Assembly: GCA_028288705.1 (NCBI GenBank)
Contig: JAQBNH010000011.1
Span: 1 to 64,000, forward strand
DNA: 64,000 nucleotides
Direction of reading: 5' to 3'
Source: Ferruginibacter sp.
Lineage (GTDB): Bacteria; Bacteroidota; Bacteroidia; Chitinophagales; Chitinophagaceae
The notes beneath the pieces were generated by a model, which had not been told where the DNA came from, searched no databases, and saw only the letters and a program-made list of their open reading frames with translations. Position numbers and translations under genes: made by a program. How positions within the stretch are numbered: the first letter of the stretch is position 1; each line of letters opens with the position of its first letter. Positions 24,588-34,581 of this stretch are shown in pieces.

Positions 24588-26981
24588 TTATTTTAAAATC
24601 TGTTCAAGGTGTAGCAGCTGACCGTCTGCTGCCATTCCTTCAAGCGTTACTTTAAATTTCTTGGTGATATCGTCGTTGTAAAAACGAATGGTTGCCTGAC
24701 CGTTGCTGATCTTCACGGAAGGATTCCAGTATAATGTGGTGCGTACATCTGTAAAATTGCTTTCCGGGTTTAAGCGGCCGTAATTCATTTCATAAAATTC
24801 ACGGGATACAGAATAGCCTGTTCTTTTTACAAAATCAAAACCTTTGTCACGCCAGTCGCGGGTAGATACTCCTTTCTTTGTATAGATCGCAATCGCCCCA
24901 CGATCTGCACCCAATGCGATGCCTGTAGCACCTTTGTACACTTTTACGATCGCCACGTCATTGGGATTTACAATGTCAACGATATCGACAGACACGGGTA
25001 CTTCATTCAAAAAGAATCTCACATTGTTATCCCCGGGAGCGCCTGTGAAAATGTCCAGGTTATTGAACCGGTTAAAACTTACCTGCACCCCCTCGTCGGC
25101 CTTATTGATGCTGATGCCCGGCACTTGTCCCTGGATATATTGCCAGATATCAAAATAATTCCCTTCGTTCATAATCAGCGTCTGGTCACTCATTTCAAAC
25201 AGACCGGTGCTGTAGATATTGTTCACAGAGTCAACAGGGGAGCGGCGTACAGACTTCAGTACAACGGCGTCGAGTAATTTTGCCGCAGACTTTTCTTCAG
25301 CAGCTTTTTTCTCCAGCATCAGGGTGATGCCAGGTGCGGGAGTGGCAAAGAAAGGAGCAGCCGTGATGTTGCCAACGGAAGTTCTTAATGTATCCACGTA
25401 AGCCGGGTTCATCGTAACGGAAACCATTGCCTGCTGTTTGTTATCATTTGTGGCCTGGTAATAAACGGTGGCTGCTTTTTTAAAATCCAGGTCGGGCACA
25501 AGAAATTCAGACTTGCTGTTCAGTTTTGCTTCTGCCATTACGCGCGAAGAATCTTCGCCACGAATGATCATGTTGATATGGGCATTGGATAAGCCATTTC
25601 TTCCGCTCGCACCCATTACCTTACCAGTGATGGCGAGGCTTGTTTCGAAAGGATATTTAAGGGTGGAATACTTGTTTTGCAGGATGTCTTTCCAGGTGAA
25701 GCGCCGCCAGCCGTTCACGAGCATCAGTAGGTCGAGATTGGCCGTGGTTGCTGCTGATTTATCGATGAAATATTGTGCAGGGTTGATGACCTGCCCTTTC
25801 AGATCTCCCGTTAATAACAGCGAAGACAAGATATTTTGCGTGGCGGCTTCGCTATCTGTTTCTGCATTTACAATGGAAATGGCGCCTTCGAGATTATTAA
25901 ACGCGGGTGCACTCAAAACGATGCTGTTCAGTCCGCGCTTCCCATAATTGGCAGGACCGGTAAATTCACTGTTGTCTGCATAATTATTAACGAACACGAG
26001 GCGTTCAGCCAGCGGAACCCCCGATGCCGTAAGAACGGTTAACTGAACAATACCTGCAGGGAGATTCTTTTTATTGATGGCAACAGCATCCTGGCCTTCA
26101 TCTATATTCAATTTGGCCATGTACACTAATTTGTATTGTTGCTGTGCGACCAGGATGAGGTCGTTATAAGCCTGTTTGTTTTTTTCGCCGCGCAATACTT
26201 TTACATATGTTTTGTTTGGCTGCGCGTTATCGGCAGAAATTACAACGCCTTCATCGAGGACTGCAGGCAGTGCGACGGTTGTAAAAATACCCGGATTGAA
26301 TTCCATCACCGCTTTGTATGGCTCGCCTGCTTTTGGAGTAAATTTAAAATGTCCCATGCCATCATGAGCAGTGGTGAGCGTTGCAACTAACTGATCATGT
26401 TGGTCGATGATCTTTCCTGTAAAATTTTTACCTGCAATGGATGGTTGCACCTGGAAAGCCACGGTTGAATTTACGCCGGCCACGAGGTTACCGCCTTCAG
26501 GAAAAAATTGAACAACGGGAGTGGATGAGGCCAGTTCTTTTTTACCATTATTCACTGCCGGCTTGTTGTTAAATACCGTGACTGTTTTTGAAAAAAGGTA
26601 ATCAGGAAAGTTTCGCATCCAGAGTGTGTAGCCCTGGATCGTGTATTGTCCTGATGGCAGATCTGAATTCAGGTCGATATCACCCGAGGCCGTACCGTTC
26701 AATAGTTTCAGCATTTTCTTTTCCAGGATCTTGCCCTGCGCGTCTGCGATACTTACATACACAATACGGCTCAGGATCGTGGGCTTATCGAGTAAAGAGA
26801 CATATGCCTTTAACCAGATTGTTTCTCCTGCGAGATATACATTTTTATCTGTTTGCACATAGGCCTTTTCCTGCGGCCTTGCGAGTGTAAAGGAGTCGAG
26901 GGAAGCGACGATCCGTTCTTCCGTCTGGGCGAAACAAGTGATAGAAATAAGGCAGGAGAGCAGCAGGTAATATTTTTTCAT
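24588..26981 (-). CDS. MG2-domain surface protein with TonB-plug-like C-terminal domain and no barrel
   Basis: This 797-residue exported protein has a signal peptide ending CFAQ (about 18). The N-terminal macroglobulin-like MG2 domain is KAYVQTDKNVYLAGETIWLK. Several beta-sandwich segments follow (PEGGNLVAGVNSTVAFQV at about 160). The region from about 600 resembles a TonB receptor plug: IWQYIQGQVPGISINKADEG, then FFLNEVPVSVDIVDIVNPNDVAIVKVYKG and GADRGAIAIYTKKG, yet no beta-barrel follows. Such proteins are frequent near Bacteroidota TonB receptors; function is unknown. It lies downstream of the SusC/D-fasciclin genes, separated by a terminator, so it may be expressed separately. The start is placed at the signal-peptide Met (26981). 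Confidence 0.75.
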   Translation of the reverse strand: MKKYYLLLSCLISITCFAQTEERIVASLDSFTLARPQEKAYVQTDKNVYLAGETIWLKAYVSLLDKPTILSRIVYVSIADAQGKILEKKMLKLLNGTASGDIDLNSDLPSGQYTIQGYTLWMRNFPDYLFSKTVTVFNNKPAVNNGKKELASSTPVVQFFPEGGNLVAGVNSTVAFQVQPSIAGKNFTGKIIDQHDQLVATLTTAHDGMGHFKFTPKAGEPYKAVMEFNPGIFTTVALPAVLDEGVVISADNAQPNKTYVKVLRGEKNKQAYNDLILVAQQQYKLVYMAKLNIDEGQDAVAINKKNLPAGIVQLTVLTASGVPLAERLVFVNNYADNSEFTGPANYGKRGLNSIVLSAPAFNNLEGAISIVNAETDSEAATQNILSSLLLTGDLKGQVINPAQYFIDKSAATTANLDLLMLVNGWRRFTWKDILQNKYSTLKYPFETSLAITGKVMGASGRNGLSNAHINMIIRGEDSSRVMAEAKLNSKSEFLVPDLDFKKAATVYYQATNDNKQQAMVSVTMNPAYVDTLRTSVGNITAAPFFATPAPGITLMLEKKAAEEKSAAKLLDAVVLKSVRRSPVDSVNNIYSTGLFEMSDQTLIMNEGNYFDIWQYIQGQVPGISINKADEGVQVSFNRFNNLDIFTGAPGDNNVRFFLNEVPVSVDIVDIVNPNDVAIVKVYKGATGIALGADRGAIAIYTKKGVSTRDWRDKGFDFVKRTGYSVSREFYEMNYGRLNPESNFTDVRTTLYWNPSVKISNGQATIRFYNDDITKKFKVTLEGMAADGQLLHLEQILK

Positions 26982-27010
26982 AGCAGTTTGTTGATCATGG
27001 TAAAACAATA

Positions 27011-27039
27011 AAAAAAGGCGCTGATAAAAGCGCCTTTTT
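27011..27039 (-). terminator. Terminator at the end of the SusC/D-fasciclin unit
   Basis: GGCGCT-gataaa-AGCGCC lies within A- and T-runs, 18 nt after the fasciclin gene stop and before the MG2/plug gene start, so it probably closes the upstream operon. Confidence 0.75.
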
Positions 27040-27056
27040 AAAAATTTAACAACCAA

Positions 27057-27995
27057 TTATGGTTTCAGCAAGCCGTTGATTCCGTGGATCACACCAGTAG
27101 TGGTGATCACATCAGGAACTACGATGCTGAAGGGTGCAGGATTGTTTGTGCCTTTAACCATTACCGTTGTTCCGGTAGTGATGGTTACGTTTGTTCCCTG
27201 TACCGTTTTCAAAGCACCGGCTTTAAAATTCGGACTGAAAATACGCTGCGCAACCGTATGGTATTGCATGATGGCTTTTAACGTGGTAAAAGGAACACCA
27301 GTGGTACCGATATTCGCGATCGTTGTAGAATCATAACCTGCTGCGATCATTACGCTGTTTGGCACTGCGAAGATCGTTAGCGGGTTAGTGGTATTGGATA
27401 CCGCCGTTTTTGCCATGGCTTGTAACATCAACTTATAATTTCCGCTGGCAGTTAATGCAGCTGAAGCAGATAGGGTACCGGGAACGAGTACACGATCAAC
27501 AATGTACAGGAAACCATTACTCGCAGCTGTTCCGCCGGAGTTGGTGATTCTTGCACCGTTGATATACGCTCGCCCGTCAGTATACCTTGCGCCATATTGA
27601 ACACCACCACCGATCGTGCTCATCGTTGCATTCGGGCCTAAAGGAATCTCAGTGAAAGAGCGGGATACCGACTGGATATGATAGGTGATCAGTTGTACCA
27701 GTGCGTTTGAATCCAGCAATGCCAGGTCAGTAGCAGAGTTGATGCCGATGGCATTAAACGCCGCATTTGTTGGTGCGAAGATGGTGAATGGTCCACCGCC
27801 TTTTGTAAACTGGTCGAGCCTTGTTTTCACCAGTGCTGCCTGGAAAATAGACAGGTCTGTATTTGCGCTGATCAGTTTGTCGATATTATCGCCAACAGGC
27901 GCAACGTCTGCTTTGTCGTCGCAACCCGTGAACATCACTACCGAGCAAATCGCCAGGCAGCAGGTCAACATAAATTTATACTTCATTAATTTCAT
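27057..27995 (-). CDS. Fasciclin-domain lipoprotein of the SusC/D locus
   Basis: This 312-residue lipoprotein has its lipobox at VVMFTGC (Cys about 25). Two FAS1 domains are visible: LISANTDLSIFQAALVKTRL with GPFTIFAPTNAAFNAIG and NGFLYIVDRVLVP, and a second with NPLTIFAVPNSVMIAAGYD and TTGVIHGINGLLKP. It is encoded last in the unit susC-susD-DUF4397-fasciclin, 11 nt after the DUF4397 gene stop. Like the fasciclin protein at 20.7 kb, it pairs with a TonB receptor, suggesting surface binding or adhesion of the transported material. Confidence 0.85.
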   Translation of the reverse strand: MKLMKYKFMLTCCLAICSVVMFTGCDDKADVAPVGDNIDKLISANTDLSIFQAALVKTRLDQFTKGGGPFTIFAPTNAAFNAIGINSATDLALLDSNALVQLITYHIQSVSRSFTEIPLGPNATMSTIGGGVQYGARYTDGRAYINGARITNSGGTAASNGFLYIVDRVLVPGTLSASAALTASGNYKLMLQAMAKTAVSNTTNPLTIFAVPNSVMIAAGYDSTTIANIGTTGVPFTTLKAIMQYHTVAQRIFSPNFKAGALKTVQGTNVTITTGTTVMVKGTNNPAPFSIVVPDVITTTGVIHGINGLLKP

Positions 27996-28006
27996 GATAA
28001 TTGATT

Positions 28007-28771
28007 TTATTGGTTAACGGCTACAGATACTTTAGGCATACGGTTCGCATCTACAGCACCTATGTAACCACGGGAAAGCATAGACAGGATCCTTCTGTTT
28101 GTGTTAATAGCAAGGCGGTAATACGCCGTTGCAGTCAGGGCCGGGCCAGGTGCTGAGCCTGCGATCCTGATAGAAAAGCTATCTGTTGTACCTGCCGGGA
28201 TATCAAAGAACTCCGTAAATTCCTTGTACTTGATGTTCGACTTCAACAGGGTGTTATTTTGATAGAAATCAACAGCTGCTGCATTCGGGATCAGGTTGAT
28301 AAAACGAATATTCGCTTTACCGGAATCCGCAGGAGCTACGCCATTATCAGGAGCAAGGATCGCTGTTTCGTTAGCTGCCGTGTCGGTGATATAGATCGTA
28401 TATTTTTTCTCCGCTTCCAGCGTTTGGGTAGTTTCGAATATTTTACTGATCAGGTTTGCGGTACCCGTGTTGGTAGAATAAAATTCGAATTTATTTACGC
28501 CCGGAGTAAGTGCAAAGTAATCACCGCCGGTTCCGCCGCCCGTGTTGTAGCCACCGCCCGGGTAAGGGTAGGGACTTGCAAATACACCACTGATGCGTTC
28601 GCCGTTATTGTAGATCAGTTGGTTGCCCAACACAGTTGTCATGCTGAACATGCCGATCTTAACAAGCGTTTTTCCTTCGATGCCCGATCTTTCCGTAGCC
28701 TCGAAAGTATTTTTCGTACAGGAAGCCAGCGCTACCGCGGCTACCAATAATATCAAACTGATTTTTTTCAT
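28007..28771 (-). CDS. DUF4397-domain lipoprotein
   Basis: This 254-residue lipoprotein has the signal ILLVAAVALASC (Cys 18). The segment from about 150, KANIRFINLIPNAAAVDFYQNNTLL followed by YKEFTEFFDIPAGTTDSFSIR, is the recognisable DUF4397 repeat, an Ig-like beta domain of unknown role. A glycine-rich loop (YPYPGGGYNTGGGTGG) lies near residue 70. It is encoded between SusD and the fasciclin gene and is presumably part of the same cell-surface assembly. Confidence 0.8.
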   Translation of the reverse strand: MKKISLILLVAAVALASCTKNTFEATERSGIEGKTLVKIGMFSMTTVLGNQLIYNNGERISGVFASPYPYPGGGYNTGGGTGGDYFALTPGVNKFEFYSTNTGTANLISKIFETTQTLEAEKKYTIYITDTAANETAILAPDNGVAPADSGKANIRFINLIPNAAAVDFYQNNTLLKSNIKYKEFTEFFDIPAGTTDSFSIRIAGSAPGPALTATAYYRLAINTNRRILSMLSRGYIGAVDANRMPKVSVAVNQ

Positions 28772-28801
28772 TGTCTGTTTTTTAATGTTAGAACGATGCG
28801 G

Positions 28802-30451
28802 TTACGGTTGGCTGAACCACATTTCATAAGTATGGTAATCGCCGTTAAGTGCACCAATGCGCAATAATTCATCACGGTTCCAGATATACTCAGAGTTGTA
28901 TCTAGGGCGTACACGGTAAACAGGTTTACCCAGGTTTTCCGGTGCCAGTGTTGAAGGCAGTGCGAAGCCATTATATACTTGTAAGCCTGTAGTTGGATCA
29001 ATATCTGTGTAATGGTAACGACGAAGATCTACCCATGTTTCGAAGAAACCCCAGCCCCAGAGAGCAATGTATTTCTGTAACATGATATCAGACAATGTCA
29101 ATGTCGCAGTTGAACGTTTTACGTCATTGCCGTTCAGGTAATTTGTTCTTTCTGTAGCACTGATCGGGTTGGTATTAAATAAGGTTTGGTTGCCTCTCGG
29201 GAAAGTCGACCTGTTGATAAAGTCAAAATGCAGATTGATACCTTTTGTGTAAGCAGCCAACGCGGTGTTTTTATCTCCTTTGCGGAAAGCAGCTTCCGCT
29301 TTCGTGAACTGGATCTCAGATGCAGTCATCACCGGGAATACCACTTTATCACCGAAAAGGTAACGTTTGTATAAGCTGGAGAATACAGCAGAGCTAGGAT
29401 TCGTGTAGATGCTATCGCCCCATAATGCAGCAACGCGTTTCGTACCTGATGCGTTCGGATCACCAAGGCCCGGATCAACACCACGGAAACCACCATTACC
29501 ATTTGTAGTATCCTGTGATGCAGACAACATATGTTTCATCCTTGGATCACGATTGAAAGCAGTTGCAGCCGACGGCGCAACTCCGGAGAACACTGTTCCG
29601 TCAAGCAATTTCACGATGAAGTTACTCTGGCGGAATAACGTAAGGTTATCACGGTATGTGCCATAGAAGTTGGTATCATCATTTTTAGATGCGTCGAAAG
29701 GAATCAGGAAATCATCATTAACATCCACTAACGATTTATCGCAATAGTAGATTACAGAATCCGCGTTGTACGTTGATTTGTTTGTTGTGCGGTGGAAGTT
29801 ACGGGCAAGAATACCATACGTAAATTTCATCCAGCGGGCAGTGTTACCACTGTACACGAAATCACCTTTAGCCAGTTTGCTTGCGCTCGGGCTAAGATCT
29901 GTTCTGCCAAGGTAATCGATCGCCAGGCGGCATAAAGAATCAACACCTTTGTAAACTGCTTCCTGTTCGTCATATCTGAAGAAAACAGCATTCTCTTTAA
30001 ATGCATCTTTAAAAACAATCTCGCCATGATAGTCCGTTGCATACTGGAACATCATTGCTTTAAGGGTGTAGGCTGCACCTACATAATCCCATTGCTGTTT
30101 TGCTTTGCCCTGGTCGATGATATAGTCGAGGTTTTTACCAAGACCATAATATACCTGGCGCCAGATATCACCTGCGGCATCACTAGCCGAGGTATAACCC
30201 ATACGATCAAAGTTTACGTTTGCTGCCGTAGCAGTATTTGCGCTTAACCAGTTTTGTACATAACGGCCCACGTAGCGGGAATCATACTGTAAGCCACGCG
30301 GAATACCGGAGAGCTGTGTTGGAAAAACGGAAGAAGCATCCGGGAACTGAGGGGTATCCGGATCGCTGTTTATGTCAAGATATTTCTTGCAACTTGTGAA
30401 CGTGCTTACCGCAGTCATTGCCAATATCCCGATGATGAATAACTTTTTCAT
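28802..30451 (-). CDS. SusD/RagB-family substrate-binding lipoprotein
   Basis: This 549-residue lipoprotein has its lipobox at AVSTFTSC (Cys 21), followed by KKYLDINSDPDTPQFP, typical of the SusD-like_2 group. TPR-like helices (QQWDYVGAAYTLKAMMFQYATDYHGEIVFKDAF) and the C-terminal LQKYIALWGWGFFETWVDLRRYHY block fit the family. SusD proteins cap their cognate SusC barrel and capture ligand at the surface. The start is 18 nt after the susC stop, so the two are cotranscribed. Substrate is unknown; no glycoside hydrolase is present nearby. Confidence 0.88.
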   Translation of the reverse strand: MKKLFIIGILAMTAVSTFTSCKKYLDINSDPDTPQFPDASSVFPTQLSGIPRGLQYDSRYVGRYVQNWLSANTATAANVNFDRMGYTSASDAAGDIWRQVYYGLGKNLDYIIDQGKAKQQWDYVGAAYTLKAMMFQYATDYHGEIVFKDAFKENAVFFRYDEQEAVYKGVDSLCRLAIDYLGRTDLSPSASKLAKGDFVYSGNTARWMKFTYGILARNFHRTTNKSTYNADSVIYYCDKSLVDVNDDFLIPFDASKNDDTNFYGTYRDNLTLFRQSNFIVKLLDGTVFSGVAPSAATAFNRDPRMKHMLSASQDTTNGNGGFRGVDPGLGDPNASGTKRVAALWGDSIYTNPSSAVFSSLYKRYLFGDKVVFPVMTASEIQFTKAEAAFRKGDKNTALAAYTKGINLHFDFINRSTFPRGNQTLFNTNPISATERTNYLNGNDVKRSTATLTLSDIMLQKYIALWGWGFFETWVDLRRYHYTDIDPTTGLQVYNGFALPSTLAPENLGKPVYRVRPRYNSEYIWNRDELLRIGALNGDYHTYEMWFSQP

Positions 30452-30469
30452 TGCTGAATATTTTTAAAA

Positions 30470-33400
30470 TTAAAATTGAACTTTACAACCAACGTTAATA
30501 CCACGTGGGTTTGATAATGAACCGTAATCAATACCTACACCACCAATACCACGGGCAGATGCATTGTTAACGTTAACTGTAGGATCTGCACCTGTATAGT
30601 TTGTGATCAGGAACAAATCTGTACCTGTAACAAACACACTTGCACTTTTCACAAAACGCTGACGTTTGATCAGTGACGATGGTAAACGGTAGGTTAAGGT
30701 TGCATCGCGTAAACGCATCCAGTTAACAGACTCGATAAAGTCTGCTTCCGTTGCAACAGTTGTACCATAAAAATCACTGCGGTAATAAGGATATACTGTG
30801 ATCGTGCTGCGTGTTGGGTTGGTGGTATTTTGTAAACCATCGTTCAATACGCCCGTGATCGTAACGGGTCTTTCGCGATCTTCACTTTTCTTGCTTAAAC
30901 CAGTCAGGTACAGGAAGTATTCGTTACCGTTCCAAACATCACCGCCTTTGCGGAAATCAAGGTTAAAGCTCAGGCTGAAGTTTTTGTAGTTGAAGTTGTT
31001 GATCAAACCAACACGGAAATCTGGCTGCCTGTCACCCGCGATACCAAAGTCGCCGCTGGAGATAGGTAAACCTGTTTGAGCGTTGATCAGTACTTCGCCG
31101 TTTGCATTTCTTGCAACAGAATAACCGGCAAGGTTGGAGTTACTGCTTCCTTTGTAAAACTGGGAACGCAGGTTACCAAAGATCCAGGTATCAGAATCAT
31201 AGAAAGTAGGCAAATCTTCCGGCATACGCAATACTTTACCGCGGTTGCGATCGAAGTTGGCAATTACATCCCAGGTGAAATCTTTTTGTTTGATAGCATT
31301 TACTGTAACAACAGCCTCGATACCTTTATTTTCCACTAAACCACCGTTGATGTACTTGATGATAAATCCGGTAGGGTAAGAAGAACGGGCAGGAATGATC
31401 TGGTCGCGGCTTCTTAAAGAATAACGTGTAACGTCGATGGTTAAACGATTTTTTAAGAATTTCAATTCAGCGCCTAACTCGAGGTTGCTGGTGTATTCTG
31501 GTTTCAACCCGAAGTTGTTACCTGTTACACCATAAGCGTAACCGCCACCTGTGGTGATCTGCGAAACCATTGAAGGGTCAATGATGTAAGCAGCACCCGG
31601 GCCTTTACCAGTTGTACCATAAGAAGCACGCAGTTTACCATAATTCAGGAAGTTCAGCTTTTTCACCGGGGCAAGATCACTGAAGATAAAGCTGGAAGAA
31701 ACGGATCCGTAATTGAAGTATGGATCTTTAACAACTGCACGGGAAAGCAGGCGGGAAGTACCTTCACGGCTACCAGCCAGTGAGAAGTAAACCAGGTTTT
31801 GGAAATTGATTGCGTAGTTCGCAAAAGCCCTTACGTTCCTGCTATCGATCTGCTGTGTTTTAGCATCACGGCTTAAAGGGTCTGTATTGTTGATCGAGAT
31901 AAAATTAGGCTCGTAAAAACGTTCGCCTTTTTGTGCTTCGATCCTTGTTGTATTATCATCTACAGCAAAACCAACAGTGATGTTATTGGAGAATTTACCA
32001 AATTTAGCTTTTGCATTCGCACGGAATACGTTGTTCAAATTCCTTGTATTCTGCTGGTAGATAGAAATGAAACCATTGGTAGCAAAACCGAAACGGGATT
32101 GCGGGTTCACCACTAAATCACCACGCTGGCTATAGAAATCCATACCTAAAATGTTGGTCAGACTTAACCATTTGTATGGATCGAAGTTTACAGTGAAGTT
32201 ACCGGTGATCCTGTCGATCTTATCAGTAGCCGGGTTTTTGTTTACATCCCAGAAAGGATTGTCAAATTCCTGGTTCAAAGCTGTAGAGGAACCGCGATAT
32301 AATTTACGGGTGCCATCTGCATTTTGATAATCACGAACGTCCAGGTCTTTCGGATAGTTGAGCAAATTCAATAAATAGCCACCTGCACCTTTTGATGCTT
32401 TGTTGGTTTTAGAATTCACGTAGTTGAAAGACGTAGCGATATTTAATTTGGTATTGATCTTCGCAGTACCGCCCAAACGTACAGACAACCTGTTGAAGGC
32501 TGTTGTAGGAACCGTACCGGTTTGATCAAGGTAGTTAACAGAGAGGCGATAAGTAGATACTTCAGAACCACCCTCTACATTGATATTATGCTTCTGTGTA
32601 AAACCAGTTTTAAAGAAGGCATCCACATTATCATATAATTGTGTACCTGGTTTGTATTTTTCACCGAAGTAAGCAAATTGCGCACCTGCTGCAAAAGGGT
32701 TAACTGTTGCGTTAGGATCTGTGATACCATTGTTACCACGTCCGTAGATGCTTTGCGTTTCAGGGAAACGATATACATTTTCAAAACGGAAAGAGTTATC
32801 GTAAGTCACGTTTGCTTTACCGCTTTTACCTTTTTTAGTGGTAATAACGATCGCACCTGAAGAACCATCAGAACCGTACAAAGCTGTAGCCTCAGGGCCT
32901 TTCAGGATCGTAACGCTTTCAATATCTTCCGGGTTGATATCACCGGCGCGGTTACCATAATCACTGTTACGGTTGGCAAAACCAACACCAGAAGCATTTG
33001 ACGCAGCGATCAGGTTTTCCTGGTTCAGCGTTTGGTTATCGAAAGGCACACCATCCACAACAAAAAGCGGCTGGTTGTTACCAAACATAGAAACCGCACC
33101 ACGAAGAACGATGGTAGTAGATGCACCCGGTACACCTGAAGTAGGCGTAATGTTCGCACCTGCCACACGGCCTGCAAGGGCATTGATCCAGTTGTCGCGT
33201 TGTGTTTGCGCAATATCTTCACCTTTTACATCCTGTGCGAGGTATGGTAACTCACGTTTGCTTTTTTTAGCACCATAAGCTGTAACCACTACTTCACCCA
33301 TTTGCTGGTTAGATCTGGTCATACGCGCATTGATGCGGTCTGCAGATCCAACAGTGATTTCCTGGCGGGAGTAATCGATAAAAGTAAAAACAAGCACCTG

Positions 33401-33610
33401 GCCTGTAGCAGCCTGGAGGGTATAAGAGCCCGCTTCGTTTGTTTTTGTTGCCTGGTTCGTTCCTTTCACCATAACGGTTACATCTCTCAGCGGACTGTTA
33501 TCTTCATTGTCGATAACCACACCGGAAATGGAGCGCGATTGTGCCAGGATCGGATTGGCGTAAAATAATAAGATGCCGAAATAAAGCATCAATACCATAA
33601 TTTTTCTCAT
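30470..33610 (-). CDS. SusC/RagA-family TonB-linked outer-membrane transporter
   Basis: This is a 1046-residue receptor. A signal peptide ends ILAQ (about 23), then a CarboxypepD_reg-like domain (SRSISGVVIDNEDNSPLRDV), a linker and a plug starting VVVTAYGAKKSKRELPYLAQ, with VAGANITPTSGVPGASTTIVLRG and PEDIESVTILKGPEATALYG, both SusC hallmarks. A 22-strand barrel ends in NPRGINVGCKVQF. The start at 33610 (MRKIMVLML) is the signal-peptide Met; the 11-codon extension looks spurious. It is first gene of the susC-susD-DUF4397-fasciclin unit, with a DeoR-type regulator gene immediately upstream on the same strand. Confidence 0.92.
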   Translation of the reverse strand: MRKIMVLMLYFGILLFYANPILAQSRSISGVVIDNEDNSPLRDVTVMVKGTNQATKTNEAGSYTLQAATGQVLVFTFIDYSRQEITVGSADRINARMTRSNQQMGEVVVTAYGAKKSKRELPYLAQDVKGEDIAQTQRDNWINALAGRVAGANITPTSGVPGASTTIVLRGAVSMFGNNQPLFVVDGVPFDNQTLNQENLIAASNASGVGFANRNSDYGNRAGDINPEDIESVTILKGPEATALYGSDGSSGAIVITTKKGKSGKANVTYDNSFRFENVYRFPETQSIYGRGNNGITDPNATVNPFAAGAQFAYFGEKYKPGTQLYDNVDAFFKTGFTQKHNINVEGGSEVSTYRLSVNYLDQTGTVPTTAFNRLSVRLGGTAKINTKLNIATSFNYVNSKTNKASKGAGGYLLNLLNYPKDLDVRDYQNADGTRKLYRGSSTALNQEFDNPFWDVNKNPATDKIDRITGNFTVNFDPYKWLSLTNILGMDFYSQRGDLVVNPQSRFGFATNGFISIYQQNTRNLNNVFRANAKAKFGKFSNNITVGFAVDDNTTRIEAQKGERFYEPNFISINNTDPLSRDAKTQQIDSRNVRAFANYAINFQNLVYFSLAGSREGTSRLLSRAVVKDPYFNYGSVSSSFIFSDLAPVKKLNFLNYGKLRASYGTTGKGPGAAYIIDPSMVSQITTGGGYAYGVTGNNFGLKPEYTSNLELGAELKFLKNRLTIDVTRYSLRSRDQIIPARSSYPTGFIIKYINGGLVENKGIEAVVTVNAIKQKDFTWDVIANFDRNRGKVLRMPEDLPTFYDSDTWIFGNLRSQFYKGSSNSNLAGYSVARNANGEVLINAQTGLPISSGDFGIAGDRQPDFRVGLINNFNYKNFSLSFNLDFRKGGDVWNGNEYFLYLTGLSKKSEDRERPVTITGVLNDGLQNTTNPTRSTITVYPYYRSDFYGTTVATEADFIESVNWMRLRDATLTYRLPSSLIKRQRFVKSASVFVTGTDLFLITNYTGADPTVNVNNASARGIGGVGIDYGSLSNPRGINVGCKVQF

Positions 33611-33703
33611 AGCAATCTTTTTTGTTTGGTTAAGTTTTTTCAATTCTGCGTTTTACAGGTTGAGTAATCATTAATGGTTTTCAAATTCTACAGGATAAAA
33701 ATA

Positions 33704-34453
33704 TCAGATCACATTGATGCCTGCTTCAACATAAGGTTGTAAGAGGGGATCGCCGGGATCGAGTTCGGTTATTAAGGTATCTATTTTAAGTACATCACAA
33801 ACATGAATCGGTTGCAGGCTGTTGATCTTTTCAGAGATGGTCAGACAAACAGTTTTTTGAGAAGAGGCGATCATCTGCTGTTTTAGCTGCACGACGTCCC
33901 AATCATTATCTGTGATTCCGTGATTTAAATGTATCGCGTTAATTCCCAGGAAACAAAGATCTGCCTTGATGCTTTTGATCCTGGACAACGCATCTGCACC
34001 GATCGTGATCTTGGACGTTTTGGAGAGTTTATCTCCCAACACGATCACATCAATGCTTGGATGATGCATATACTCAACAATCGCCGGGATACTGCCCGAA
34101 ATAAAAGTGGCTGACAAAGAAGGTGGGATGCACCTGGCCAGCTCGATGATGGTGGTACCGCCGCCTGTCAGCACAAACATGCCATCTTTAATCAGTGACA
34201 CCGCTTTTTCAGCGATGATTCGTTTATTATTTTGTGCGTAAACCCTGCTGGAGGGATAAGCGATCTTATTAAAGGAATGGGAAAGGGCACCGCCGTGAAC
34301 TTTAATAAGTTTTCCGTGTTCAGACAATTCATGGAGGTCGCGGCGGATCGTATCTTCGGACACTTCAATCTCGGAGCTTAAGGTATTAGACAGCACCTTG
34401 TTGTGCAGGTTCACCTGGTGTAATATATACGCCTGTCTTTCTTTTTTAAGCAT
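33704..34453 (-). CDS. DeoR/GlpR-family transcriptional regulator
   Basis: This is a 249-residue regulator. The N-terminal winged helix, with VLSNTLSSEIEVSEDTIRRDLHELSEHGKLIKVHGGAL, is the DeoR-type DNA-binding signature. The C-terminal DeoRC sensor domain (FVLTGGGTTIIELARCIP; ADLCFLGINAIHLNHGITDND) usually binds a phosphorylated sugar. It lies 93 nt upstream of susC on the same strand, so it is a plausible local regulator of that locus, though this is inferred from position. The start is the Met at 34453 (MLKKERQ), the usual family beginning. Confidence 0.88.
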   Translation of the reverse strand: MLKKERQAYILHQVNLHNKVLSNTLSSEIEVSEDTIRRDLHELSEHGKLIKVHGGALSHSFNKIAYPSSRVYAQNNKRIIAEKAVSLIKDGMFVLTGGGTTIIELARCIPPSLSATFISGSIPAIVEYMHHPSIDVIVLGDKLSKTSKITIGADALSRIKSIKADLCFLGINAIHLNHGITDNDWDVVQLKQQMIASSQKTVCLTISEKINSLQPIHVCDVLKIDTLITELDPGDPLLQPYVEAGINVI

Positions 34454-34581
34454 TCGAAACTGTTCTAATGTCAAATTAAAGTTAATTATTGCAGAAAACC
34501 GCAAAAATCTGACAGAAAGTAATGCACATAAGGGGAATAACCTGCAAAACCTGCAAAAAAATATTGATATGAGGTAGCCGA

